IMG/VR virus record: IMGVR_UViG_3300048839_001124
Span: 1 to 58,385 of that record
DNA length: 58,385 bases
DNA from: a virus
Strand: one strand, 5' to 3'
Positions 50,811 to 58,385 of the stretch are shown piece by piece; the first letter of the stretch is position 1, and each line of letters opens with the position of its first letter. The notes under the pieces are model-generated. The model ran no database searches, had not been told where the DNA came from, and saw nothing but the letters and a program-made list of their open reading frames with translations. The translations under genes and the position numbers were made by a program.

Positions 50811-51872
50811 CTAAGAAGAAATAAATACTTTAGAAGAGAAAGGCCCGATAGCTTGGCTAATTACAGGTTGGCCAAACGCACCAATACCAAGAAACATAGT
50901 TTGTAAAGTTAAAGCTGGTGTTCCACCTGCTCCACCAACAAAAGTTGGCCCATCTAAAGTAATAGAGGCCGCCTTAATACTTGCTACGCCAGAAATTTTA
51001 GCCATTAATGAAGCTGCTTTAATATCTGCTGGACCTTGGCTATCTACTTTTAAATCTTTTACTTTAATTGTAGCCGAACCTTGAGCTTCTATTAGAAGAT
51101 TTTTAGCTATTTTAACGTTCATTGCTGCGCCAACTACTACATCTAATTGAGTGCCAACATTTATGCCTGTTTCTTTACCAGACTGAATAACAGTCGTTTC
51201 TTTAGTTTTGTCAAAAGCTATGCGTTCTTTTTTACCATCAGAAACTTCTACTGAACCATCTTTTTTAATTTTAATAAATGAGCCGCTTACTTTAGAATTT
51301 TTTGCTTTTCCAGTATGATCTGTTGCACCTTTGAAAGAAATAGTAAGAGCTCCATCCTTATCTACTTCTAAGCCTAATCCATTAAACTCAGCTATCATTG
51401 CGTGACCAGCATCTTTAGTAAGTTTGCTTTTACGCTTAGGATGCTTCATTCCACCAATGATGATAGCATTTTCATTATTACCATTTAAGCAAAGTAAAAG
51501 AACTACTGAACCATCTTGATAGCGAGCAATCTTATCTCCATCTTTTTCACGTTTTTCAACTTTATCTTGTTTGCGAACTCTAAACTCCATAAAATCTGCT
51601 AATCCACCAAACATATCTAAATGCGTACAATTTTTATATGTAATAGGAGTTTGAGCAGATTGTTCTCGTTGTTCATAAACTAATACATCATATTCTGTTG
51701 TTTCTTTGGTTATATTATTTGCAGAATCAATGTCGTAAGCTTCTTTAACTATACCAACTTTTAAAGAAAAATTATTAAAAGTAGAATTAAATGCAACCAT
51801 TTTATCATCGTCGCCAATAGCATCTAAAAGTCCACTAGGTAAAAAAGAACCACTAGGCAATCTGTGTTTCAT
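50811..51872 (-). CDS. Central baseplate spike protein (gp5/gpV-like)
   Basis: 353 aa, AAGGAAA before ATG, sharing a base with the hub gene's stop. Residues 30-150 contain an OB-like barrel with RYQDGSVVLLLCLNGN and AIIIGGMKHP, the hallmark of gpV/gp5 spikes. Residues 160-310 form a repetitive beta-helix stalk (SFIKIKKDGSVEVSDG, NVKIAKNLLIEAQGSATIKV, ADIKAASLMAKISGVASIKAASI). The C-terminus (TFVGGAGGTPAL...) may bind a tip. No lysozyme domain is present, unlike T4 gp5. It would trimerise and pierce the host envelope. Confidence 0.82.
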   Translation of the reverse strand: MKHRLPSGSFLPSGLLDAIGDDDKMVAFNSTFNNFSLKVGIVKEAYDIDSANNITKETTEYDVLVYEQREQSAQTPITYKNCTHLDMFGGLADFMEFRVRKQDKVEKREKDGDKIARYQDGSVVLLLCLNGNNENAIIIGGMKHPKRKSKLTKDAGHAMIAEFNGLGLEVDKDGALTISFKGATDHTGKAKNSKVSGSFIKIKKDGSVEVSDGKKERIAFDKTKETTVIQSGKETGINVGTQLDVVVGAAMNVKIAKNLLIEAQGSATIKVKDLKVDSQGPADIKAASLMAKISGVASIKAASITLDGPTFVGGAGGTPALTLQTMFLGIGAFGQPVISQAIGPFSSKVFISS

Positions 51873-53728
51873 TATGGTTTCCTTTTATTAGTTAATTTTG
51901 TACCAGATGCTTTAGGTTTGTCTTTTGGCGGTAAAGTTGCATCAAAGGGTATTTCTGCATTTGGAGCGGTTTTTTCAGCATTAGACCTGTTAGAAGCTAA
52001 AGGTAAATCTTGGCTATCTGAAACGCCTGGGTCATTAATTTCTGTATCTTTATTTTTTAATTTAAATATTCTTTGTAAATCTGCGTCTGTATGAATCATT
52101 TCAGCAAATTCAGTTAAGCCAGAATTTTCTTCTATAGACACTCCACTGCTTAATTGCAAAATAGTTCTATATATTCTTTCGCCTTTACCGCCAATTTTGC
52201 AAGTGTGTTGTACGCCTTCTATATGATAAATAATACCATCAAACTCACAATTATCACCTACTGCTATTGGTCTAGATTGGCCTATCATAGTTATAGAGCC
52301 ACTCATTTTCATGTGGCCTCCTATAACCCAATCGCCTAAAAGTTGAGCCCATAGTGGCGCTTGAGATAAACGAGAGTTTGTATCTGAACCAGCATAATCA
52401 AAATTTGAATTTGTAATTAATGGGCGTAAACCATTTCGTTTAATATCTTCTCTGTCAATAGCATAATTGCCCATAGCTATTTGCTGATCAATGTCTGCGT
52501 TTGATCCACCCATAAGGCTTTGGCTGCGACCAAACACTTGAACAAAGTTTATTCTGGCTGCATCATCTCTTCCAGTATGAAAATCAGTAACTTGAGCTGG
52601 ATCAATAATCCATCTTGGCAAACTTCTAAAAGGAGTAGCTAACACGTTTGGATTTTTCTTTACGTATCTATCAGTAGTAAAAGGTTTTTGACGAATAGTC
52701 AAGGTAGGCATTATAAAACCTGTTTGATAATCAAACTTAAAAGATGTATACATTTCATTAACTACATTATTAAGATAACTATTTAAAATATCCCATACTC
52801 TTATTTGGTTCCAATATTCTGGCTTAGCATAACTTACTCCACGAACTTTGGCATTGGTAGTATATATTCTTCCATTAGCTTTTAAATTAGAAGGATTAAT
52901 CAAGTCGCCTGGAGCATCTTTTTTCTGAGTAGATTTGTAGCTTTGAATGCCACACATTAAATTAACAATGTCAGCTGCATGTTTGGCGTTTTTGTGACCA
53001 AGAAGTCTTCCTAAGCCTTTAGGTAAAAGATATAAATTATTTTCAGTTCTTTTTAATCCACCTTTTAGTGTTCTGCCTTTTTCATCAAAGCCACGACCTA
53101 AAAATACTTGAAATAAAAGAATCATTAGATCTTGTACACTATTGTTGTTGTTTTTTAAACCAATAATTTTATTCCATTGAGTAGATAGTTGGGTCAAAAA
53201 TAATACATCATTAGATTTTTCAGCAGCAGTAACTAAGTATGGATTAAAATAAATTACATCATTTAACTCAACAAAAGAATAACCAGTTATTTGGGTAGCT
53301 GCTATTTTTTGACCATTTGGCCCAACAACTAAAGTTTTATGAACAGATTGTACTCTAAATACACCTTTAAAACCATCTTCAGCATTATTAATATTTTCTG
53401 GCCCAGCGCCTTTATCTCCTAAAATTCTTTTATATATTTCTAAAGACTTTTCTTCACTATAGTTTATATTAACTGTAAAATAGTCTCCTGGGCTTATGGC
53501 TGTTAAATAATTTATGTCACCTAATTTAAACACCATTTGCACAGAACCGTTTGGGCTACTTTTGGAATCATTAACGCTCAATTCAATACAATCATTAATT
53601 ACAACTAAAGGCTTTCTTACATCTGAAGCTGACCCAAAAGAATTACCCAAAACGTTAGGTGCCCTATTCTGAAACCTCAGAAAAGTAACGACCCACGATG
53701 GATTGATTGTAAATTCTTGATCAGTCAT
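51872..53728 (-). CDS. Baseplate hub protein (gp27/gpD-like)
   Basis: 618 aa, starting inside the tape-measure stop. Beta-rich N-terminal tube domains (VINDCIELSVNDSK, SVQMVFKLGDI, ISPGDYFTVNINY) and a second half with PTLTIRQKPF, VFGRSQSL and ITMIGQSRPIAVGDNCEF, the pattern of late-control gpD/hub proteins that carry the spike. The last 60 residues are disordered and Pro/Lys-rich. Order tape measure, hub, spike is conserved in contractile phages. The long C-terminus could contact the spike or tape measure. Confidence 0.75.
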   Translation of the reverse strand: MTDQEFTINPSWVVTFLRFQNRAPNVLGNSFGSASDVRKPLVVINDCIELSVNDSKSSPNGSVQMVFKLGDINYLTAISPGDYFTVNINYSEEKSLEIYKRILGDKGAGPENINNAEDGFKGVFRVQSVHKTLVVGPNGQKIAATQITGYSFVELNDVIYFNPYLVTAAEKSNDVLFLTQLSTQWNKIIGLKNNNNSVQDLMILLFQVFLGRGFDEKGRTLKGGLKRTENNLYLLPKGLGRLLGHKNAKHAADIVNLMCGIQSYKSTQKKDAPGDLINPSNLKANGRIYTTNAKVRGVSYAKPEYWNQIRVWDILNSYLNNVVNEMYTSFKFDYQTGFIMPTLTIRQKPFTTDRYVKKNPNVLATPFRSLPRWIIDPAQVTDFHTGRDDAARINFVQVFGRSQSLMGGSNADIDQQIAMGNYAIDREDIKRNGLRPLITNSNFDYAGSDTNSRLSQAPLWAQLLGDWVIGGHMKMSGSITMIGQSRPIAVGDNCEFDGIIYHIEGVQHTCKIGGKGERIYRTILQLSSGVSIEENSGLTEFAEMIHTDADLQRIFKLKNKDTEINDPGVSDSQDLPLASNRSNAEKTAPNAEIPFDATLPPKDKPKASGTKLTNKRKP

Positions 53729-56139
53729 TATTTAGTTTTTCCTGCTCTTGGAGCTTCAGGAGTAAACATTTGTTTTATTTGCTCAGGAGTAAGTGTTTCA
53801 CCTTTTGTCAAAGCTTCAGCGAGTTTTATATGCATATTTAATGCTTGTTCAGTCATTTGGCCAGCGGCTGTGGCTGCATTTTCCATAGCTGTTTTCATTT
53901 CGCCAAACTTATCATTAACAATTTGTTGTTGAGTGGCTACGGCTTCTAATGATTTATCTTCTATACGGCCTGTTCCACCAGTGCTAGCAAGTTTATCTTG
54001 AATTTCTTTAGAAAAATCTCCACCAATTTCACCTTTAACCAATTTAGCAGCCATAGAGCGTTGTTCTTGATTAGAGAGTTGATTAAAAGCAGTGTCTTCT
54101 GTGCCAAGACCTACAATCATTTTGTTCATTTCTGGGTCTTTCATGAGTTCAGAATTAATATCTTGCTCACTCATGCCAGTAGCTTTCATATCTTGATATT
54201 TTTGCTTTAAACTTTGGCGAGTTTTTTCGCCTCCGCCACGAATGATTAGGCTGTCGCTTTTAATTCCTTTAAGTTTTTTAACCACTTCTTCAGCAGACAT
54301 GCCGCTTTCAGCAGCAGCTTGTTGTACTGCTGGACTATCTACGGTAAGTTTACTATCTGGCATTTCAGAAAGAACTTTTTGAGTATCAAAACTCAATCCT
54401 GCTAAATCTTTATCACCCATTATTTTGGCTGCAAAAATTGCGCCGCGTGGGTTTCCTGTTTGGCTAGTAGCTGAATCGTAAAAAGCTTTAGCTCCACCCA
54501 TAGCATTAATATCAGCCATAGTAGTGCCAGCTCCAAAAGCCGAATATGAAGCTGCTGCTTGAGCAGCACCAGCCGCTGTTGATGCGCCTGAAGCCTGAAT
54601 AGCAGATACAGTCATTTCAGCAAATTTTCTTTGCTCAGCAGCAAATTCAGATTTATCTAAACCAAGTTTCATAGCTTCAGACATAACTTTAATTGTAGCA
54701 TTTTCTGTTTCTACATTTCCACCTAAATTGCGAGATATTCCACCCACAATAGAAGATGCATTTGTCATATCCATACGTTTAGACATTTGATTAGCTAATA
54801 CGTTATTATAACGAGCACTAACAGTAGAGCCGCCTGCCCCAAGAATGCCTTGAGAAGCTCCAATAGTTTCTTCTTCTGTAAATCCACCTCTAAAACCGCG
54901 ACTTAATAAGCCGCCGCCGCCGTAAAACTCTGGATTAGATATACCCATAGAGCGTTGAACATTTAAATTTCTTTCTCTAGTTTGTTGATAACGCTCTTCA
55001 GCCATTTGTTTTACTGGATCTTTATTTTTTTCTGCTTCAATTAATGAATTAAAGTCACCAGCAAACTCGGAATATTGCATTGCTTCTAATTTCTTTTTAG
55101 CATCCTTAGAGCCAAGATTGGACATGAATGAAAGTCTAGTTCTTTGATCAGACGCTATATCATATATGCCTTTTCCTAATCCTGCTGCTCCGCCTACGGC
55201 TGCTCCGCCTAAAGCAGTAACACCAGCTAATGGGCCGCCAATTAATCCTGCTGCTCCGCCTACGGCTGCTCCACTAGCAGCACCAGCAGCTACTTTGCCA
55301 AAAAGTCCACCTACGCCCATAGTGTATTTGTCAGCGAATTGAGTGCCTCTTAATTTTCCTAAAGCGGTGTCTATGGCTCTTTGGCGTTCAGGAGCAAAAA
55401 ACATAGTTGAAGCCATCTTGTTGCCGTATACGTCTCCTGCTCCTGTAGCGCCACTAATAGCTGAACCTTGAGCAAAAGTATAATTACGATTTTCAGCAGC
55501 TAAACTTCTAATAAGTGGATCAGCCATTTGTATACCAGTGCCTAGCATACCTAATGCGCCTAAACCTACGCCTAAGCCTCCACCCATCATTCTATAACCA
55601 GCACGACCAGCGCCCATTATGCCGCCTCCAGCATAAGCGCGAGCCAAACGCTCTACACCTTGAGGAGTTGACATACCACTAGCTAAACTGCCTCTTTGGC
55701 TAAGGGCTTGCTGAATAGCTCCAACCTGCTGAGCATGTTGGCGCTCTAATGTCATTTTTTGTCCATTAAGAGCGTTGATTTGTCTAGTTACTTCAAGCTT
55801 TTTCTTTTCATCATCTAAAGAAGCTTGTTCTAATTTTCTTAATTCATTGATTTTTTTAGATCGATCATCAATAGCTTTATTTAAGGCTTGGGTTTGTTGA
55901 AACTGGCTTTTAATAAATCGGTCTAAATCTCTAAGTGATTGTTTTTGTTGAGCTTCTGCTTGTTGTGGAGGCACACCTGTTTGAAGACCAGCCTTACTCA
56001 TACGTTGCATAACTTCTGAAGTCATAACGTTTTTAGAAAAGTCTGTTTGGCTAGATTTAAGCTTATTTTGAAGCTTAGAAATTTGAGCGTCAAATTCTTG
56101 GGTGTTCAGGCGAGCTGCAAACTCGATAGTTTTTTTCAT
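53728..56139 (-). CDS. Tail tape measure protein
   Basis: 803 aa, AGGAT before ATG. Residues 1-130 are coiled coil (LNTQEFDAQISKLQNKLKSSQ, RQINALNGQKMTLERQH). Residues 165-325 contain Gly/Ala-rich hydrophobic segments (GGGIMGAGRAGYRMMGG, AAGLIGGPLAGVTALGGA) typical of tape measures that form membrane channels. The remainder is Met/Ser/Gln-rich helix. At about 1.5 angstrom per residue it predicts a tail of roughly 120 nm, modest for a large phage. Contains the duplicated VGGAAG-coding unit at 55177-55272. Confidence 0.85.
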   Translation of the reverse strand: MKKTIEFAARLNTQEFDAQISKLQNKLKSSQTDFSKNVMTSEVMQRMSKAGLQTGVPPQQAEAQQKQSLRDLDRFIKSQFQQTQALNKAIDDRSKKINELRKLEQASLDDEKKKLEVTRQINALNGQKMTLERQHAQQVGAIQQALSQRGSLASGMSTPQGVERLARAYAGGGIMGAGRAGYRMMGGGLGVGLGALGMLGTGIQMADPLIRSLAAENRNYTFAQGSAISGATGAGDVYGNKMASTMFFAPERQRAIDTALGKLRGTQFADKYTMGVGGLFGKVAAGAASGAAVGGAAGLIGGPLAGVTALGGAAVGGAAGLGKGIYDIASDQRTRLSFMSNLGSKDAKKKLEAMQYSEFAGDFNSLIEAEKNKDPVKQMAEERYQQTRERNLNVQRSMGISNPEFYGGGGLLSRGFRGGFTEEETIGASQGILGAGGSTVSARYNNVLANQMSKRMDMTNASSIVGGISRNLGGNVETENATIKVMSEAMKLGLDKSEFAAEQRKFAEMTVSAIQASGASTAAGAAQAAASYSAFGAGTTMADINAMGGAKAFYDSATSQTGNPRGAIFAAKIMGDKDLAGLSFDTQKVLSEMPDSKLTVDSPAVQQAAAESGMSAEEVVKKLKGIKSDSLIIRGGGEKTRQSLKQKYQDMKATGMSEQDINSELMKDPEMNKMIVGLGTEDTAFNQLSNQEQRSMAAKLVKGEIGGDFSKEIQDKLASTGGTGRIEDKSLEAVATQQQIVNDKFGEMKTAMENAATAAGQMTEQALNMHIKLAEALTKGETLTPEQIKQMFTPEAPRAGKTK
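55177..55272 (-). repeat. 30-bp direct repeat in the tape measure gene
   Basis: The same 30 bases occur at about 55177-55206 and 55243-55272, 66 bases (22 codons) apart and in frame. They encode the repeated GGAAVGGAAG segment of the hydrophobic region of the tape measure. An internal duplication that could change tail length by unequal recombination. Coordinates may be off by one base. Confidence 0.7.
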
Positions 56140-56141
56140 AA

Positions 56142-56909
56142 CTAGTTTAATCCTATCAAATATTTACCAAAACGTTTTAAGCCAATTTTTGGTATTCTAC
56201 CACATAAAGTGCCAAAAGGTATCTCAGTAAATAAGGAAACTTGTCTTAGACCTAAAATAATATGTATTTTGTTATTTTCTTTAATTATATATTTTTTTGT
56301 TTTGGCTAATATCATTTTTTGTATAGCACTTGAATCTGCTTGTTTGCCTTTATTCCATGGCGCTTTGCCTAGTTTGGATTGGCTAATTTTAATTCGAGCC
56401 TCTTCTGAATGTGTTTTCCCATACATTGGATGCTTTGAACCAGCTAATAGTCCTTTGTGAGATTTACTCATATTTTCAAGATGTTCTTTTGAAAACTTTT
56501 TACCATAATTAGGGTTGCCTTTGCCAGAAAATCTAATAGACCTAGCTTTTAGCTCTTTTTTAGTATATTTTCTAGGATTTCTTTTCTGCGCTTCACTCAT
56601 TCGTTTTCTTGCGTCTTCAGAATAGGTAGGTCTGCTTCCACCGCTTTTTAAGTTATATCCGTTTGGCGCAATAGTATTAAGTTCATTTATATATTTAATT
56701 TCCATAGTGTTTAATTCGGATATATTTTCAACTTTAGCTAATTCTTGTATCTCAAAATTTTCTATACCATACTTACTGATAGCAGATTTTATAGCTTTGC
56801 ATCCTGAAGAGGGTGACAGATGATGGCGCAATCGATCTTCTAAGGACTGAATAGTCTGTCCTACATAAGCTTTGCCATTAATTTTGTTACGAATCATATA
56901 AATTGTCAC
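56142..56909 (-). CDS. GIY-YIG homing endonuclease
   Basis: 255 aa. I start it at GTG 56909, which has AGAGG seven bases before it; the longer frame to 57017 would swallow promoter L4 and the divergent gene's start. VTIYMIRNKINGKAYVGQT is the GIY-YIG signature at residues 1-19, followed by RLRHHLSPSS, AISKYGIENFEIQE and a glutamate in MEIKYINEL. Residues 95-200 carry NUMOD-type motifs (GKGNPNYGKKFS, GSKHPMYGKTHS) and a C-terminal helix-turn-helix-like part. Lies immediately upstream of the tape measure, 2 bases away. Confidence 0.86.
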   Translation of the reverse strand: MTIYMIRNKINGKAYVGQTIQSLEDRLRHHLSPSSGCKAIKSAISKYGIENFEIQELAKVENISELNTMEIKYINELNTIAPNGYNLKSGGSRPTYSEDARKRMSEAQKRNPRKYTKKELKARSIRFSGKGNPNYGKKFSKEHLENMSKSHKGLLAGSKHPMYGKTHSEEARIKISQSKLGKAPWNKGKQADSSAIQKMILAKTKKYIIKENNKIHIILGLRQVSLFTEIPFGTLCGRIPKIGLKRFGKYLIGLN

Positions 56910-56920
56910 TGTCTGTCCTC

Positions 56921-56934
56921 TAATATAAAGATTA
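56921..56934 (-). promoter_or_regulatory. Candidate late promoter (L4) for GIY-YIG and tail genes
   Basis: TAATCTTTATATTA on the minus strand, preceded by CTG as in L3, lies 12 bases before the GTG start with a ribosome binding site (AGAGG) between. It heads the transcript that would run through the tape measure, hub and spike. Confidence 0.5.
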
Positions 56935-56982
56935 CAGAACGGCATAATCCCATATATTCGTATAAGATATCGAAAAAATATG

Positions 56983-56994
56983 CGATAATATAAT
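56983..56994 (+). promoter_or_regulatory. Candidate -10 element, CGATAATATAAT, before 57000 gene
   Basis: Contains TATAAT at 56989-56994, five bases before ATG 57000, with no ribosome binding site. The 12-base word is identical to that before the HNH gene at 44684 on the other strand. A matching -35 is not obvious (GATATC or TCGAAA lie at a suitable distance). Confidence 0.4.
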
Positions 56995-56999
56995 AAATT

Positions 57000-57251
57000 A
57001 TGGCAAAACCAAGTCAAAAAATGAAAGATATGATTGTTTCAAATAACTTATATCTATCTGAAAACATTGAACAAATGGCAAATGACTTTGAACAAGCATA
57101 TACCTTCAATCAAGAGCCTCCTCAAAATATAGTAGATATTATGTTTGAGGTTTTTGTGTCTGGCATATTGGTAGGTAGAGGAGAAAGATACTCTTTTACT
57201 GGATGCGCCACTAGTAGATGTTCAAGCTGTACTGGTTCATGTGGAAAATAA
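57000..57251 (+). CDS. Small protein with Cys-rich C-terminus
   Basis: 83 aa. Mostly helical and acidic (NIEQMANDFEQAYTF) with a Cys-rich end GCATSRCSSCTGSCGK that could bind metal or an iron-sulfur centre. Its TAA shares a base with the ATG of the phosphoesterase (TAATG), suggesting coupled translation and perhaps a partner relation. No family recognised. Confidence 0.6.
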   Translation: MAKPSQKMKDMIVSNNLYLSENIEQMANDFEQAYTFNQEPPQNIVDIMFEVFVSGILVGRGERYSFTGCATSRCSSCTGSCGK

Positions 57252-57982
57252 TGAAATCGCTAAAAATAGTCGCAATTTCGGACACCCATAATAGGCATAA
57301 GCAAATCAAAGCTTTTCAAGACTATAATAGCCATTTAGATGAAGAAGTTGAACCTCTTGGTGGAGACATCATTATTCATGCAGGTGACGCTACAGGCCAA
57401 GGCAGAGAATCAGAAATAAAAGACTTTATTGAATGGTTTGGCCAACTAGACTTCAGATACAGAATATTTGTTCCAGGCAATCATGATTGTGGGTTTGAAA
57501 CAAACTTTTCTTTATACAAGAAAATGTGTGAAGACAATGGTGTTATTTTGCTTAATCATGAAGCTATAGATATTGAAGGTGTAAAGATATTTGGTTCACC
57601 TTGGACTCCGTTTTTCTATGACTGGGCGTTCAATGCTGGTAGAACTATTACCGAAGCGGCTTTTCACAGAAAACCTTTTATAGGTGACTTGTGGGCCACT
57701 ATACCTTTAGATACAAACATTCTAGTTACTCATGGGCCTGTTTACGGTATATTAGATGAGCTTTTATATCCTAATGGAGACCCTAAAGGCCAGTTTGTTG
57801 GCGATGTTGAATTAGAAAAGAAAATTAAAGAAATTAAGCCTGACATACATATATGTGGCCATGTGCATTGTGGGTATGGGCAAAAACATATCGATGGCAC
57901 TAGTTACTACAATGCCAGCATTTGCAATGAGATGTATTATCCAGAAAACCACCCTCATATTATAGAATATACTAAGGAGTAA
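57251..57982 (+). CDS. Calcineurin-like metallophosphoesterase
   Basis: 243 aa. ATG 57251 is chosen by the TAATG overlap and by the domain starting at once: KIVAISDTHN (D/H metal ligands), IIIHAGDATG, VPGNHDCG, LVTHGPVYG and HICGHVHCG, all five blocks of the family. Resembles metallophosphoesterases acting on cyclic nucleotides, phosphodiesters or DNA ends; the substrate cannot be deduced. A second phosphoesterase is fused to a GIY-YIG at 34064-35404. Confidence 0.86.
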   Translation: MKSLKIVAISDTHNRHKQIKAFQDYNSHLDEEVEPLGGDIIIHAGDATGQGRESEIKDFIEWFGQLDFRYRIFVPGNHDCGFETNFSLYKKMCEDNGVILLNHEAIDIEGVKIFGSPWTPFFYDWAFNAGRTITEAAFHRKPFIGDLWATIPLDTNILVTHGPVYGILDELLYPNGDPKGQFVGDVELEKKIKEIKPDIHICGHVHCGYGQKHIDGTSYYNASICNEMYYPENHPHIIEYTKE

Positions 57983-57984
57983 AT

Positions 57985-58385
57985 TTGAAGAGCAAAAAAG
58001 GAATGAATAAAAAATATTCGTTTAATGAAAATTTCTTTTCTACTATTAATGAAAACAATGCTTATTGGGCTGGGTTTATAGCTGCTGATGGTTTTGTAAC
58101 AAAAGCTATTGGCAATAGAGGTCAACATATTTTAGGAATAAGATTAAATCAAAAAGATCTAATTATTTTAGAAAAATTTAAAGAAGCTATACAATACACA
58201 GGGCCAATCTATAAGTATAAAACTGGCATAGTTGAGCTAAGAATTATTTCAGATAAATTAGCTCAAGATTTAAAAATTAATTTTAATATAACTATTAAAA
58301 AATCTTTAACATTGCAACCGCCGATTAAGATTGTTGAAAGTGATATTTTTAAAAAATTTTTGGTAGGCTATATAGATGGAGATGG
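57985..58385 (+). CDS. LAGLIDADG homing endonuclease (partial, runs off the right end)
   Basis: At least 133 residues from TTG 57985, with AGGAG five bases before it. AYWAGFIAADGFV near residue 28 and FLVGYIDGDG at the window end are the two LAGLIDADG helices whose acidic ends form the active site; DNA-binding beta strands lie between (HILGIRLNQKD). The second motif is the last thing visible. Free-standing, directly after the phosphoesterase. Confidence 0.82.
   Translation, partial: MKSKKGMNKKYSFNENFFSTINENNAYWAGFIAADGFVTKAIGNRGQHILGIRLNQKDLIILEKFKEAIQYTGPIYKYKTGIVELRIISDKLAQDLKINFNITIKKSLTLQPPIKIVESDIFKKFLVGYIDGD

Noticed and set aside
56910-57017. 36-codon N-terminal extension of the GIY-YIG gene
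   Set aside because: It would include promoter-like L4 and the start of the divergent gene; GTG 56909 has AGAGG and lies at the start of the domain.
1-58385. tRNA genes, CRISPR arrays, insertion sequences, attachment sites
   Set aside because: Short gaps between genes leave no room for cloverleafs or arrays, and I saw no transposase, terminal inverted repeats or integrase.
1-58385. Alternative genetic code (recoded stop codons)
   Set aside because: Genes end normally on TAA, TGA and TAG without long read-through frames, so code 11 is sufficient.

Overview
The window is a contiguous piece of a large, AT-rich tailed-phage genome with a contractile-type (myovirus-like) baseplate. It is cut at both ends: the first 137 bases hold the 3' end of one gene, and a LAGLIDADG endonuclease gene runs off the right edge. 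The standard bacterial code fits throughout, with TAA, TGA and TAG all used as stops and ATG, GTG and TTG as starts. Genes overlap tightly (ATGA or TAATG junctions) and most have AGGAG-type ribosome binding sites. The host cannot be named from the sequence. I see no tRNA, rRNA, CRISPR array or integrase, and no gene-free stretch over 300 bases.

Left arm (1-19.0 kb, plus strand): a self-sufficient replication and recombination module. It encodes a DEDDh proofreading exonuclease, a PHP-containing DnaE polymerase, a gp32-like ssDNA-binding protein, a UvsY-like mediator, a UvsX/RecA recombinase, a possible sigma-like protein, a DnaB-type helicase, an archaeo-eukaryotic-type primase, two tandem ClpP peptidases and an ATP-dependent DNA ligase with a WGR-like front end. 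It continues into accessory genes (a CYTH triphosphate-tunnel protein, a PLP aminotransferase, small membrane proteins). A secreted subtilase interrupts the replication genes.

Middle (19.0-32.9 kb, minus strand): an M15 peptidase endolysin, an endonuclease VII-type nuclease, then a fibre/adhesin cluster ending upstream in a 2005-residue protein. A 732-residue fibre gene shares about 500 residues of domain architecture with the 2005-residue protein but is locally far richer in GC, which suggests mosaic acquisition.

A plus-strand island (33.0-35.4 kb) carries a secreted small protein, two related short proteins flanking a Cys4 protein with the spacing of the P2 Ogr/Delta late activators, and an in-frame fusion of a GIY-YIG endonuclease to a calcineurin-like phosphoesterase.

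Right arm (35.4-56.9 kb, minus strand): the tail/baseplate operon. Transcription runs tape measure, hub, spike, other structural proteins, a LysM/gp25-type fusion, a giant baseplate J-like protein and small structural proteins. It is interrupted by homing endonucleases, a CPBP-type membrane protease and, on the opposite strand, a secreted zincin-like peptidase. The plus strand resumes at 57.0 kb.

Two recurring upstream motifs suggest two transcription classes. One is a dyad-containing TTTTTAC...TATAAT element before plus-strand genes. The other is an AATCTTTWWAWAT element before minus-strand structural genes. Five genes without a ribosome binding site have a -10-like hexamer almost touching the start codon, suggesting leaderless mRNAs.
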